NCBI GenBank assembly: GCA_022495005.1
Contig: JAGYXB010000797.1
Span: forward strand, 248,001 to 312,000
Direction: 5' to 3'
DNA: 64,000 bases
From: Rhyacophila brunnea
Lineage: Eukaryota > Arthropoda > Insecta > Trichoptera > Rhyacophilidae
Both the position numbers and the translations under genes were made by a program. Below the pieces are notes generated by a model. It saw only the letters and a list, made by a program, of their open reading frames with translations. It made no database searches and was not told the origin of the DNA. The stretch's first letter is position 1; every line of letters begins with the position of its first letter. Of this stretch, positions 54,190 to 63,950 are shown piece after piece.

Positions 54190-54500
54190 TCGATGTGACA
54201 TCATCGTAAACCAAGAAACAAACGTTATCAAATTGAGCTTCGCAGATTGGCCGATGCAACTACGACTCTGCGACCCTGCGACATGCCTCGAGTTGCATTG
54301 GCCAAAGCCTGCATGTCGATCTCGAAAAATGTCGACTCCGCGCATGCGCACAGCCTGCGGCCATCGGCCATTTCTGTCTCTGTCCTACACTGTCATTACT
54401 CGCTCATCGCTGGTCACCGCGTTTGACGTTTGTTCATACAATCAACACAATAAAAATGGCAGATGAGAGACTTCTCCTTTTTCGCGTTTGACGTTTGCCG
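54190..54500 (+). promoter_or_regulatory. Promoter-like region with NRF1-type palindrome
   Basis: The stretch 54230-54440 is GC- and CpG-richer than its surroundings. It contains cgcgcatgcgca (54339-54350), a perfect NRF1/ewg-type site, and inverted CCAAT motifs (agattggccgat near 54244; gcattggccaaa near 54296). At 54456 an ATG in good context (aaaATGG) opens MADERLLLFRV then a stop. A 15-bp direct repeat cgcgtttgacgtttg (54418-54432 and 54483-54497) brackets it. This may be the 5' end of a host gene or an old promoter copy. No downstream exon was identified. Confidence 0.35.
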
Positions 54501-54517
54501 ATAGGCAGATGTGCGAG

Positions 54518-54791
54518 GTTTTTTTTTTTTTTTTAGAATTATTAATAACCATGTCCTTGCTTTTTCGTACAAGGTGGTTTGTTAGTAATTTTGAACAATC
54601 ACAAACACCCAGGCTTTTGAGAAAAACACATAAATGTTTTTGTCATGACCGGGAATCGAACCCAGGAACTCTCGGGTGGAAGGCGAGCGCCTTACCAACT
54701 GCACCACGAGAGCCGCCTAAGTAGCATGCAACATTCGTCGGCGGTCTGAGAAGTTTTGATTTATGGCCGTCAGGCACACAAGTCGAGTTGT
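54518..54791 (-). mobile_element. SINE-4 with 10-bp target duplication, poly(A) and tRNA-like promoter
   Basis: The 10-mer gatgtgcgag occurs at 54508-54517 and 54792-54801. Between them, read on the minus strand, is a ~273-bp unit: a 73-nt 5' segment (cttgtgtgcctgacggccat), then a tRNA-like head with perfect A box (TGGTGCAGTTGG, 54706-54695) and perfect B box (GGTTCGATTCC, 54662-54652), then a body ending in a run of about 16 A. The anticodon-like loop CTTCCAC would read TCC (Gly), but the acceptor stem does not pair. The boxes are intact, so the copy may be recent. The 79-codon frame is incidental. Confidence 0.9.
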
Positions 54792-54801
54792 GATGTGCGA
54801 G

Positions 54802-55110
54802 CCGGCGTAGAGTTACGAGTGATATTGGTGGGAACATGAAAATTAATATTTGCCAGTATATACGGATTGTAAATGAACCCACGAAGAAGTAAAGTTTTCC
54901 ATTGTTTTATGAAACCACAACAATACACGTGTGATTTATAATAAAATATTTTTTCAGTGGGTTGAATGGCGGCAACGTTATTTTGATGTGCATTTTATAA
55001 TAGTTTTTAAAATTAATTTACCTAATTTTAATATTTTCTATATAGTACCGAAAATAATCATAAATTAGGGTTAATATTTGAAAATACTATTCTAAACGTC
55101 AGTTCGAAAT
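54802..55110. other. Unassigned AT-rich DNA
   Basis: No recognised feature. Confidence 0.4.
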
Positions 55111-55119
55111 CCCACCACT

Positions 55120-55435
55120 AGTGCATATCACTCAAGCAATGCCAGCGTACCTGTTCTTCTATGACGTATCAAAGTTCGCCGGGAGACTTACGGGCATTCA
55201 GTCCCTCGTGGGATCGTTCCGCCGACTGAGCGGAGGGCCCTTGTCTTCTTATACACCTCCTACCCGTCCTGCGATCCGGGTATCCTTTGTTCTCGCCACC
55301 CGGGGATTTACCTTTCATCCCTCTCCTGCAACCCCCGGATTCTGCTCTGACTCAATTGTCGTCGAGACGCCGTTGTGGATTTTCTCTCGGTCACAGGAAA
55401 TCAGGAGAGCAAAGATGTGGCGTCATAAAAAAACT
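55120..55435. other. GC-rich insert of unknown identity
   Basis: About 300 bp near 50% GC in a strongly AT-rich setting, with a 105-codon plus frame (55121-55438). Motifs include 'gggatcgttccgccgactga', 'ccgtcctgcgatccgggtat', 'cgccacccggggatttacc' and 'gtcgtcgagacgcc'. No protein domain was recognised in either strand. The sharp composition step suggests a transposon fragment or a 5' UTR of one. Confidence 0.4.
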
Positions 55436-55630
55436 TAATACAACTGGACATCATAACGATATTACTTGATACGATTAACGTTATGTGTCCCTGATACTTT
55501 AAATATAAATACTTTCAAAAATTTGATACTTTTCAAAAGTAAAACATAGCTTATAATCGCATGAAGAAGAGAAAATATGAGATAAAAATTATCAGGGCAG
55601 CATGTTGTTCGATACTAAGGTAAACAAAAA

Positions 55631-56068
55631 TAATAACAAGATAAAAAGAAATTTTTATATACACCGTTTTTAAGTTTTCTGTTGAATCATATAAACTTGA
55701 CTTGACTAGCTTAAACGATCAAAAAAAAAAAATTGTATTTGATGGAAATAATACTGAAATGTCATTTTGACACTCATATTGATTTCCATAGTAGCGCACG
55801 TATATATTAATAATTTAGTTGTTAGGACCCTAGCAACCAATACAAGTGGATTGGATTACGGATTTCTTCCGAAATAACTTTTCATACAAAACAGAATTAA
55901 CTGAAAATGAATTTAATTCTACTTAAAAATGACTAAAAGTATTATGCGTTGGCATCGTGTTCTGATATATTCTAAAAGTTTCAAATGTATAGGCTAGTCG
56001 GGAAGTAAGTTAAAAATCGATTGCAAGATTTTTGCCGGATAAATAAGAATACGACCTAATAAAAACGT
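55631..56068 (+). repeat. RepA repeat, copy 7
   Basis: It starts aacaagataaaaagaaat and ends 'gacctaataaaaacgttgta'. It carries the landmarks 'gtagcgcacgtatat', 'ggattggattacggattt' and 'tggcatcgtgttctg'. No ORF is present. Confidence 0.8.
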
Positions 56069-56249
56069 TGTAATGAAACAAGGGAAGTAATTAGCTCCGT
56101 CAGATGAGTTGATTATATTATTTTTTCATTACGGAAAAAAATCACATTCTTACAAAAATGAATATGTATGTTTAATCAAAACCTACCATTAATTTTTTCA
56201 TAATATATTAATATGTTTCAAATGGTTAATTAATTCTGTTCAATTTAAT

Positions 56250-56425
56250 TGAATATACATAGCGCATACAGGTTCAAGTCCCGTCGAGTGTATTTTTTTT
56301 TCTACAAAATATTTTTTTCTATTGTGTATAATATGCATGAGATGTTTTCAAATTATGTTTATTCAGTATATAGAATGTTACATTCTGAAATCTTGTGTCT
56401 TCTTCGTTGAATAAAAGAAATAGTT
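56250..56425 (+). mobile_element. SINE-2 copy, head truncated
   Basis: Only the end of the tRNA-like head remains (gcgcatacaggttcaagtcc, cgtcgagtg). The tail is well preserved: 'atgagatgttttcaaattat', 'gaatgttacattctgaaatc', 'ttcgttgaataaaagaaa'. Confidence 0.65.
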
Positions 56426-57141
56426 TATTCAATGTAATTGTTATTATTGAGTTGGACTTTTAAAGGTTTGATTGAGAATTGAATTTTGTTTATCAAATGC
56501 TACAACTTTAGAATAAGTATCATATTTTGTCGAAGTTGATAATATGGACAAACATAACTCCTTCATATATATCGATGGCGTATTTATGAGCACGTCTTAA
56601 AGGTGAAAAATAATAATTTTGGTATATTTGAGAGCTAAATTTTCTTTATAATCTGTCGAATTTTAAAGTAGAAAAAATGTCATACTTTAGTTCCAATATC
56701 TGGAAAACTAAATCGACGACACCTATGCTTTTAAACGTTTGTAACTGACTTTTCAAATGGGACATAAAAATGTTACAGAGAAACTTGATAGATTTTAAGC
56801 ATGTTTATTACAATATATTATGAAATAGATGTATTATTTTACTATTGTACTGTTATGTAACTTATTTTTCTTTTTATGGTTCATATCAAGGCATGAACAA
56901 AAACGATGCATAAGTGCGAGTGAGAAAGTATTCGGCACCCTTGTAATATCTGCGACACGCGCTAGAGTAAGATAAAAGATTTACAGATGTATGAGATGAT
57001 TTGCTGTGGTGTCGCCGCCAAATCTTATTTTGTTGCTTAACTAAGCGTCGATAACCTGCGAGCGCGTGTTGCTAAAATTGATATTTTTTGTGTTAAACAT
57101 AAAATCAGTGGTAAATATTTTTAGTTAATTAAGTAGAACAT
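56426..57141. other. Unassigned DNA upstream of the THAP-like exon
   Basis: AT-rich to about 56900, then GC-richer (gcgacacgcgctagag, tggtgtcgccgccaaatc, gcgagcgcgtgttgct). The latter part could be a promoter/5' UTR for the THAP-like exon. Confidence 0.35.
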
Positions 57142-57216
57142 ATGGTTATGTGTGTTGTATTAAAATGTGGTAACCGTACTGATAAGCAAGACGATGGTAT
57201 TACGTTTCATAGATAA
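57142..57216 (+). pseudogene. THAP-like first exon with damaged donor
   Basis: From ATG 57142 the frame encodes MVMCVVLKCGNRTDKQDD then GITFHR and a stop (24 codons). CX4C followed by a xNRTD...xxFHR stretch matches the start of THAP zinc-finger domains, where the second half (CxxH and the AVPTIF box) would come from later exons. Insect THAP genes and P-type transposons often split at this point. Here the expected donor reads TTTCATAG|ATAAGT, one base off GTAAGT, so splicing is doubtful and the frame stops at once. No second exon was found downstream. Host-gene exon, pseudogene and transposon remnant are all possible. Confidence 0.5.
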
Positions 57217-58271
57217 GTTGATACATGTTCGTGATAATTTATTTGTATATTATTATATATTTTAATATCAGTGACCTAGTGTTTCTTTAAAATAACTTAA
57301 ATTATGGATATTTTTCCCTAATGGTTGCATTTTGACCGCTTAAAAATACTAATGGTCTATGGTCTCAAACATTTGTGTATGAATGCGTTCGCTCGCCCAC
57401 AAATTAAACGCACGGCACGCAGCTTCATTTAGCAATGCAACAGGTGGCGTGTAGATGTATCTATAGTCTAAGGTTCATATTGTAATGTGTAGTGTTTATA
57501 CACTTATGTAAATTCAATTGTATTGTCATTAATTTATTAAAAAATGTTTGATTTATCGAAAAATTTTATATTAGAAAATCACAGCTACAAATAATCAAAT
57601 TCTCATTTCTGGAATTGTTTTCTCAATTTCATTTTCAGCCACAAGTACCGACCTACCCATAAATAATGATCTTCAATTGAGTTTGGAAATCGAAAGCGGA
57701 CCGTGAAAATTGCGTAAATCAATTTCGGGCAAATTTCGCAATAAAGAAGCACCTGTATAAATTACCTTACGCCTTTGAGCGACGTTTCTTAATAACAATA
57801 TCGTTTGGCGGGCCGCGTCGTTCCAGGTGTGAAATTAGCAACGTCAATTTTTGAGGAAAATTCGCTAAAGCAGCGTCGTAGTTTTCCGGAGAATGATATT
57901 TACACTGTGCTTGAAATGTAAAATTTCACTAAGTGATAATAATATACATAGGTACCTACTAAAAAGTTTTTCAAATGGAGACTTTTATATGCATGATAAT
58001 ATATCAAAAATTTTACTCGTTGTTTACTTTTCATTTTCCTCACTGTTATAGCACGTTTTAAATAAATGTCATAACAATTTTTAAATGCATAAGTTTTCTG
58101 AATTAAAAATTAAAAGTTTAAATGTTTGGATTCAGGCAATAGAGTTATAGAAATATGAATATATGTTTGTAGTATTTTAATTATAAATGAAATAAAATAG
58201 TCATTATCGATTACAGGAAAAAATGATAACGCAACCTAAAACAAATACACACCCTTTTTAATCCATATTCT
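57217..58271. other. Unassigned DNA
   Basis: The stretch 57360-57470 is GC-richer (tgcgttcgctcgcccaca, acgcacggcacgcagcttc). No exon or repeat family was recognised. Confidence 0.35.
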
Positions 58272-58475
58272 ATCATAAAAAGTTCATTATATGGGCCTCC
58301 ACTGAGTGGAGGTTGTATTAACAGAATTTTATTTTTACGGGAAATGGATGTTAGCCACTTGTTCAACCTATTACTACTAACTTACACACGTTGAAAAACC
58401 ACATATGAATTTGCCAGACCCAGGATTCGAATCTGGAATCTACGAAATTATGAGCTTGAGAGTGAATTATTAATA
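58272..58475 (-). mobile_element. SINE-1 copy
   Basis: Minus strand: the head has 'gtagattccagattcgaatc' in the B-box region, then the landmarks ctgggtctggcaaattcata, 'ggttgaacaagtggctaaca', 'tccatttcccgtaaaaat' and 'ctccactcagtggaggccca'. It matches the 40.0-kb reference in order and spacing. Confidence 0.85.
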
Positions 58476-59381
58476 TTTTTTCCAGATGATTTCAGGATGT
58501 TTTTATACAACATGTTTAATCAAACGTTGCACGAAGATCTGTTAGAATAGTAATTTATCAATCGAATTATTAGTGACACCTAACTAACTAACTAAAAACT
58601 AACACTACTTTATAAGTAAATTTTTCCCCTTATGGAGAACTGTAAAATTTTAAATAAAATTTCATTCACACAATAGATAATATAGTTTGACGTCTTAAAG
58701 CCGCAGCATGAACTTACAGATTCAATCTTTTTAATAGTACCAGCATTTCACCGTTGAACAGAGAACTGTACTTTCTAGATACATTTTTTATTTTTATTAT
58801 TTTACGTCAAAATTATATTTCAGTATTCATTTAACTTATTCTGCAATTATAATCATATCTACCAATAATTTAAATAATAAAGTGATTTCGTAGATGGGTT
58901 TTAAGAAAACTTTCTTTTATTTATATTTTGCGAGCTGGAATATTTACGATTCGGATTTGGCAAACCGGTTCACCAGTTGACATTCCGAGTCCTGACTGTA
59001 TGTGTGAAGAATAGTAATGTGCTTCTAGCACGAAAGTTACGGAAAGTATTAACATATCAGAAAGACTACTTACATGTATTATATTATTGAAGGCCGTATT
59101 AATACTTCAAGTATGAAATATTATGTTTTTGAAGTCAATGTAGTGAAACTGAAATCATGTACATACGTGAAATAAATTTAACATCGGTCGCTGTTTTAAT
59201 CGAAAAAGAAATTATTGTATTTTACGCTAAAGAGAGAAAATAGTTGTTATAAAGTTGGAATTATAGTTTACGAATTAAGTGATAATAAAACAAAATAGGT
59301 AACTAATTTGTATATTTATGTTTATACAGTTGAAAGTAAATTCAGTACCACATTAAACAGTAAATTTAATGTAAAATAACA
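58476..59381. other. Unassigned AT-rich DNA
   Basis: No recognised feature. Confidence 0.4.
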
Positions 59382-59747
59382 TGTAGGGGGCAAAAATACC
59401 GGGCTTTGTCATCGAAACGCCTCGAAGTTGCAACGATGCGGCGTTAAGCAGATTTCCCAATTGGAAACTACACAAACAATGGCTCTCGCAGTTTACCGAA
59501 TATTCGTGTATATAAATAGCGATGCATAGTTGATGGGTTATCTCAGTCCTTCAGATTTCGCCCATAAGCATTATCTCACCGTGCCTGGGACTCAAGCATC
59601 ACTCCTGTATCACTTACTCTTGTACGAATTAATTATACACCGTTAAGTAGCAATAAACTCTCGTTCCTCCATTCATCTGAGCAACATCCAACCAGTCTCT
59701 TATCATCTCTACACCTGTCATCCCTAAGTGATTCTTGTCCCTTTACA
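59382..59747 (+). mobile_element. LTR of the same family as 39.2-39.8 kb, likely solo
   Basis: It begins TGTAGGGGGCAAAAATACCG. It then has 'tttgtcatcgaaacgcctcg', 'aagttgcaacgatgcggcg', a TATA-like 'cgtgtatataaatagc' (about 59505-59520), 'attatctcaccgtgcctggg', aataaactctcg (about 59653) and a possible end ...ctttaca. No coding region of an LTR element follows within 500 bp. The right boundary is uncertain by about 20 bp. Confidence 0.7.
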
Positions 59748-60089
59748 ACGATACCCCCAAAAACTTATATTTTCTAAGTCAAGAGTTAAAATATTATGTC
59801 ATACATAAATACTATAACAATGTTACGATCTCATTCCATTGAGGATTTCACTACGAGTGGGGTGCTGTTGCGTCCTTTCTGAATTCAGTCCGTCATAAGC
59901 CTCGCGGCGCAGCACACTCGCATTACATAGTCACGCACACAAATCCAAATTAATATTACACATTATAATCAGATCAGATGAATCAAATATCAAAATTGGC
60001 ATCACGTAATAATTCACTGATCACCCACTAACACTAAATCTCTTAAAAGAGTTGAGAATGTAACATAATTTATTAAACCTTCGTAGTCT
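59748..60089. other. Unassigned DNA
   Basis: No recognised feature; 59850-59935 is GC-richer. Confidence 0.35.
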
Positions 60090-60245
60090 GAAAATACCTC
60101 AGTTAGACTGGTAAACTGAGCTATTATTGGTACCTTAATTAAAATAACAAAGACCGATCGCAAAATTATTTTTAATGATTTTTTCTAGTAGGTGTACATC
60201 TGAGGTATTTTCAACGTAAATGCTTGGTTTACAGAATGTTTTAAA
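60090..60245 (+). mobile_element. SINE-2 remnant with inverted tails
   Basis: 'gtctgaaaatacctca' (60098) and 'ctgaggtattttcaacg' (60201) form the SINE-2 inverted tail pair around 'accgatcgcaaa'. The tRNA-like core is lost. Confidence 0.5.
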
Positions 60246-60774
60246 GGTTCAATATTATTTATTTTTTCTATTTCCTGTTTTATTTGTGTTTTTAAATCAT
60301 TTATTTTTTTGTACGCTTTCCTTATTTCCGGGAAAGAATCGTTTCATTATAAGAGGGACAACAGTGTGTACCAAATGGCACATTTCCTTTCACCCCGGCT
60401 TTATTAAGTGACGTCCCAATTTAGTTTTGTCCTTTGACCCTTTACGTTACACGTATGACGTCTACGTCCTTTTGTGTATCTCTCTTCGCACCCACTTGTA
60501 CCCTTTCCTGTCTGTCTCCTGGCAAATATTGTTTCGAGCAATTTACTGGCCTGTCGTCGTCGCCGTATTTGAGATTTTCTGCTACTGTGAGAAAGACTTG
60601 TGTATCGCAAAACGATAATAAAAAAGAAATTTAAGAAGGACGATACGCAGCGCACTGTTGCCGATTGTAAACAGTTTTAAAGCATATTTTGTAAATATAA
60701 AAGTGATTTATATCAATCATTATTTCAGTATTTTTTATTAAATGTTAAAATTTATCAATTCAATTTAATTCAAT
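60246..60774. other. Unassigned DNA with overlapping short frames
   Basis: 60380-60640 is GC-richer, with three overlapping frames on both strands and CRE-like motifs (gtgacgtccc, atgacgtcta). The minus strand carries 'ggcaacagtgcgctgcg' (60667-60651). No domain was recognised. It may be a promoter/5' region on the minus strand or a transposon scrap. Confidence 0.3.
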
Positions 60775-61254
60775 TCAATTTCAATTCAATTTATTTCTTT
60801 TTACATATTGTGGACATTAAAAATTATAAGTTTAAGATGTTCACAACATAACATTTAGAAAGAAAGAAAATATATAAAAGAGTATTGCATAAAAAAAGAG
60901 ATAGATCAGAATAGACATATTATATAGTAAGTTATTAAACAGTAGAAATGTGTACATACAAAAAATATAAATTAGATAAGTACAAGGAAGTACACCGGAT
61001 GAGTTAAGCAAACCCTATTTTAAGAATTTATAAAACAACGTCCACCTATACTCATCCTCACGTAGGTGGAATATATCAACACCCGAAGCAATTTCGTTGA
61101 ACATAGTTATCGCCCTCCCAATTGGCATTAGCAGTGGCAGGTTGGTTCTGTACCTTGGGAGAATAAACAACTGATGCTCTCCATTTCTAGGGACACACAG
61201 GTCAACACTGCCAAGAATGGCAAAGTTCTCATTAATACCTCGTATATCCAACAT
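60775..61254 (-). mobile_element. CR1/jockey-type LINE, 5'-truncated
   Basis: The minus-strand frame (61254-61015) encodes MLDIRGINENFAILGSVDLC, then VPRNGEHQLFILPRYRTNLP, GRAITMFNEIASGVDIFHLR and EDEYRW before a stop. The VP...F.LPRxRTNLPxxxPIxRxxxxxNxIAxxVDIFHL pattern is typical of the RT C-terminal tail of these LINEs. The 3' UTR ends in (AATTG)n-like repeats near 60760-60795. The 79-codon frame is intact, but the element lacks all upstream parts. Confidence 0.85.
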
Positions 61255-61403
61255 TTAAGATGTATATTTTACAAAATACCGATAAAACCAACCAATTGCC
61301 AGATATACTCTGGGGGCCTAGAGAAGCCGGAACCGTTTTCTAGTTGACATTATATAGTAATGGTCGATTAAGCCGTGTTGCCACGATCCAAGTATGATCC
61401 AAG

Positions 61404-61575
61404 TACACTCAGACCGAGTGACTTCCAAGCGCACTCGTATGAGACAGCTTCGTACTAATTATTCCTATCCAAGCTACTCGGACCGCGTCCTACTCATCCA
61501 AGTTAGCTTGGATAGGAGTAATTTGTATGAAGCTGTCTCATACGAGTGCGCTTGGATGGCACTCGCTCCGAGTGT
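61404..61575. mobile_element. Long hairpin (foldback) with 71-bp arms
   Basis: Left arm 61404-61474 and right arm 61505-61575 are inverse copies; the central 25 bases (aagcgcactcgtatgaga, cagctt) are identical and mismatches are few elsewhere. The loop is about 30 bp. Short motifs (atccaagta, ccaag, actcggac) recur inside. The structure can form a long stem in RNA. An incidental 87-codon frame spans it. Confidence 0.85.
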
Positions 61576-62269
61576 ACCTACTACCTACGAGTGTATCCGG
61601 AGATACGTCTTTATGTTACAGATAGAACCGATTATAGTGAAAAATTCTGCATACTAAACTAAAAAACACATTTTTTGTTGATAGGTTTTTGTGTTAATCA
61701 CCCATCGAGATATAGTTAATAATTAGTTGAGTTTGTATGCGGAAACCCGCTTTGGTTTAAATTTATAATAAAACGATAGATAGCTTTCTCGTCTCGTACC
61801 GATGAAATGACACCAGTCTATCCACCGCAAAAGAGGACTAGGAATTATTACGCCACGAGCGAGCACTCCGTAATGTGTGCTTTTTGACGTTACATCATTT
61901 GTACGAAGCGAAGACGTGTTTCGTTTGCCAAGTGGAATCATTCCGCGAACAAGGTGATCGTTACAAGAAATAGAATTATGGCAACATCAAAAAGAGAGCT
62001 TGAGTAATCTATCTATTATCAAACATGAAACGGAAGACCGGCAAAGGGAATAGGTAAACGGAAACATATTGTTATCGTTATGAATATTTTTGATGTAGGA
62101 CTACGTCTTTATTTGCGGTACGTATAGGGTATTATGACCGGTGAGATCGCATTACGAAATTGGAAGTAATTTAAAATGCTGATAATTTCAAAAAATATTT
62201 ACTATACCGCAAAGCTTAATTTTTTAAAACTTTTTACACAACAATACATCTTGAGACCCAATTTCAATA
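61576..62269. other. Unassigned DNA
   Basis: No recognised feature. Confidence 0.4.
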
Positions 62270-62739
62270 GTATAGGACAGGGGTAGGTAAACCGTGGCTC
62301 GCGAGCCTCATGCGTCTCTTTGGGTGTTGGCGTGTGGCTCTTTGCCAAATTCCCAATTTTTACAAAAAATATGCAAAATTCACAATTTTTATTTTTTGTC
62401 ATTTCTTTGTACACTTATTATAATATTATGTAATGACATTATCGCGAGCTTATTTTTTCCTCCGTGATAGTTGATGCAAAAAGTATGATTGTTGTTGTTT
62501 TAAATCCGCCCATTGAAAAAGTCGACAAATATTTTTTTTTCCATGACACGAGCACTTTTGAAATACAATTTTATTTGTGGATATAACAAGCAAATAGTTA
62601 TGTAGCACCGAATCTTAACACCAAAATGATTAGGAGAAAGAAAAATGCAAATTAATTTCACAATACGCTTTAAAAGATCTACATAAGGTAGATACTACGA
62701 TTTTTAATACATGGAAAAAGTTCCTGAACTCATATTCGA

Positions 62740-62935
62740 GTCTACATAATAAATGTATGTGAACAATCATTTTCAAACATGAGCAATATAAATAGCATAT
62801 CGAGAAGCCAAATAAATGATGAGAATTTAGGGTCGTGCCTGAAATTAAAAACAAGTTAGATACCAAACATACAAAAACTCTCCAAAGAAATGCAAGGAAG
62901 GTCATTGTTCAGATTAGTTTTAAAGAATGCGCGAA
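62740..62935 (+). pseudogene. hAT transposase C-terminal (dimerisation) remnant
   Basis: In shifted plus-strand frames the sequence encodes YVNNHFQ, then MSNINSISRSQINDENLGSC, LKLKTS, a stop, and IPNIQKLSKEMQ. This corresponds to the conserved hAT C-terminal pattern (YxCExxFSxM...xNR...LTDExLxxCLRxxxTxxxPDIxxLxxxxQ). The catalytic part is missing and the frame is broken, so it is inactive. Confidence 0.75.
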
Positions 62936-62991
62936 AATTGTATAATTCATATATTTACGTTAGTTTTATTTGGGAAATCTTCTTCACTTAA

Positions 62992-63410
62992 GGGCGTACG
63001 TGCTCAGCGATGGTCAAAATGGAGCTTTTTTCTATTTTCAAAGCATGGTCCTGGACATACCTCAAACGTTGTAGATAATCTATTTATATAATTTTGAAGC
63101 CTTATTATCCTTTATATTTATTTTGAATGCGTTTAAAATTTAATAAATGTAAAAAATCTTAACACCACTGCACATTTATGTACTGAAATATGACTATATT
63201 CTAAAACATTAGAGCGAGAGGTTTAAAAGAATATTATTTTATGTAATAAAAATACTTTACGCATTCATCAAATATTTAAAATAAATATAAAGGAAAATAA
63301 GACTTCAAAATTATATAAATAGATTATCTACAACGTTTAAGGTATGTTCAGGATCATGCTTTGAAAATAGAAAAAAGCTCCACTTTGACCTACGCTGAGC
63401 ATATCCCCCC
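62992..63410. mobile_element. TTAA-1 MITE nested in the hAT element
   Basis: TTAA at 62988-62991 and 63411-63414. The ends gggcgtacgtgctcagcgat and ctgagcatatcccccc are inverse copies with several changes, and the arms extend about 120 bp. It shares 'gagcgagaggtttaaaagaa' and 'aacaccactgcaca' with the 4.5-kb copy. It inserted after the hAT element. Confidence 0.9.
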
Positions 63411-63660
63411 TTAATAAATAAACAATTATAAAATGTAATTAATTCATTTAAATGAATCATATTTATAAAAATATACGTATGGCTCTCGTATTTTTTTTTA
63501 AACGTTGTGCCACTCATATTTCGTTCCTTTCCTCCAAGAGTTTGCCGACCCTGGTATAGGACCATTGATGGTAGGTAGACCAATCAATGAGACAATCACG
63601 GACACACGCGGTATTTATATTTTTATTATGCATTGTATTACGAGAGCCACTTCTAGATTG

Positions 63661-63950
63661 TCACCTTCTTCTTCATTCTAACTTCTTTTATTCGTATGGT
63701 TCCTATACCATTCATCCGATTGCAATGAAACATTTGTGAGTTATTGTGTGTACACTCGCAAAGGTTTCTGAATTGGTACAACCATTTGCTTCTTCTTCAT
63801 TCTATATTCTTTTATTCGTATGGTTCCTATACCATTCATCCGATTGCGATGAAACCTTCGTCAGTTATTGTGGCAACACCCGCAAAGGTTTATGAATTAG
63901 TACAATCACCTTCTTCTTCTTCTTCTATTCGTATGCGTTCTTATACCAAA
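63661..63950. repeat. Tandem repeat, about 123-bp unit, 2.3 copies to near the window edge
   Basis: The block 'cttcttcttcattcta' + 'ttcttttattcgtatggttc' + 'cctataccattcatccgatt' + 'cgcaaaggttt' occurs from about 63667 and again from about 63790, then a partial third copy starts at about 63905. The two full units differ at roughly a tenth of positions. No ORF is present. The array may continue beyond the window. Confidence 0.8.

Larger units (their letters stand above)
62278..63553 (+). mobile_element. hAT transposon, decayed, with 8-bp target duplication
   Basis: The 8-mer gtatagga occurs at 62270-62277 and 63554-63561. The element starts caggggtaggtaaaccgtgg and ends gtttgccgaccctg; these are the CAGGGGTxGGxAAACx-type inverted termini of hAT elements (Charlie/ZBED-like group). 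The subterminal 'gtggctcgcgagcctcatgc' and its counterpart 'tatggctctcg' near the right end also fit. A transposase C-terminal remnant lies at 62740-62935 and a TTAA-1 MITE is nested at 62992-63410. Length without the nest is about 850 bp. Confidence 0.9.

Noticed and set aside
54643..54720. Functional tRNA-Gly(TCC)
   Set aside because: A and B boxes are perfect, but the acceptor stem does not pair and the sequence lies inside a poly(A)-tailed unit with a target duplication, so it is a SINE head.
60404..60655. Protein gene on either strand at 60.4-60.65 kb
   Set aside because: Three overlapping frames on both strands, none with motifs; GC-richer sequence alone explains the openness.
62630..62905. 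91-codon minus-strand frame
   Set aside because: It is antisense to the hAT transposase remnant and has no motif of its own.
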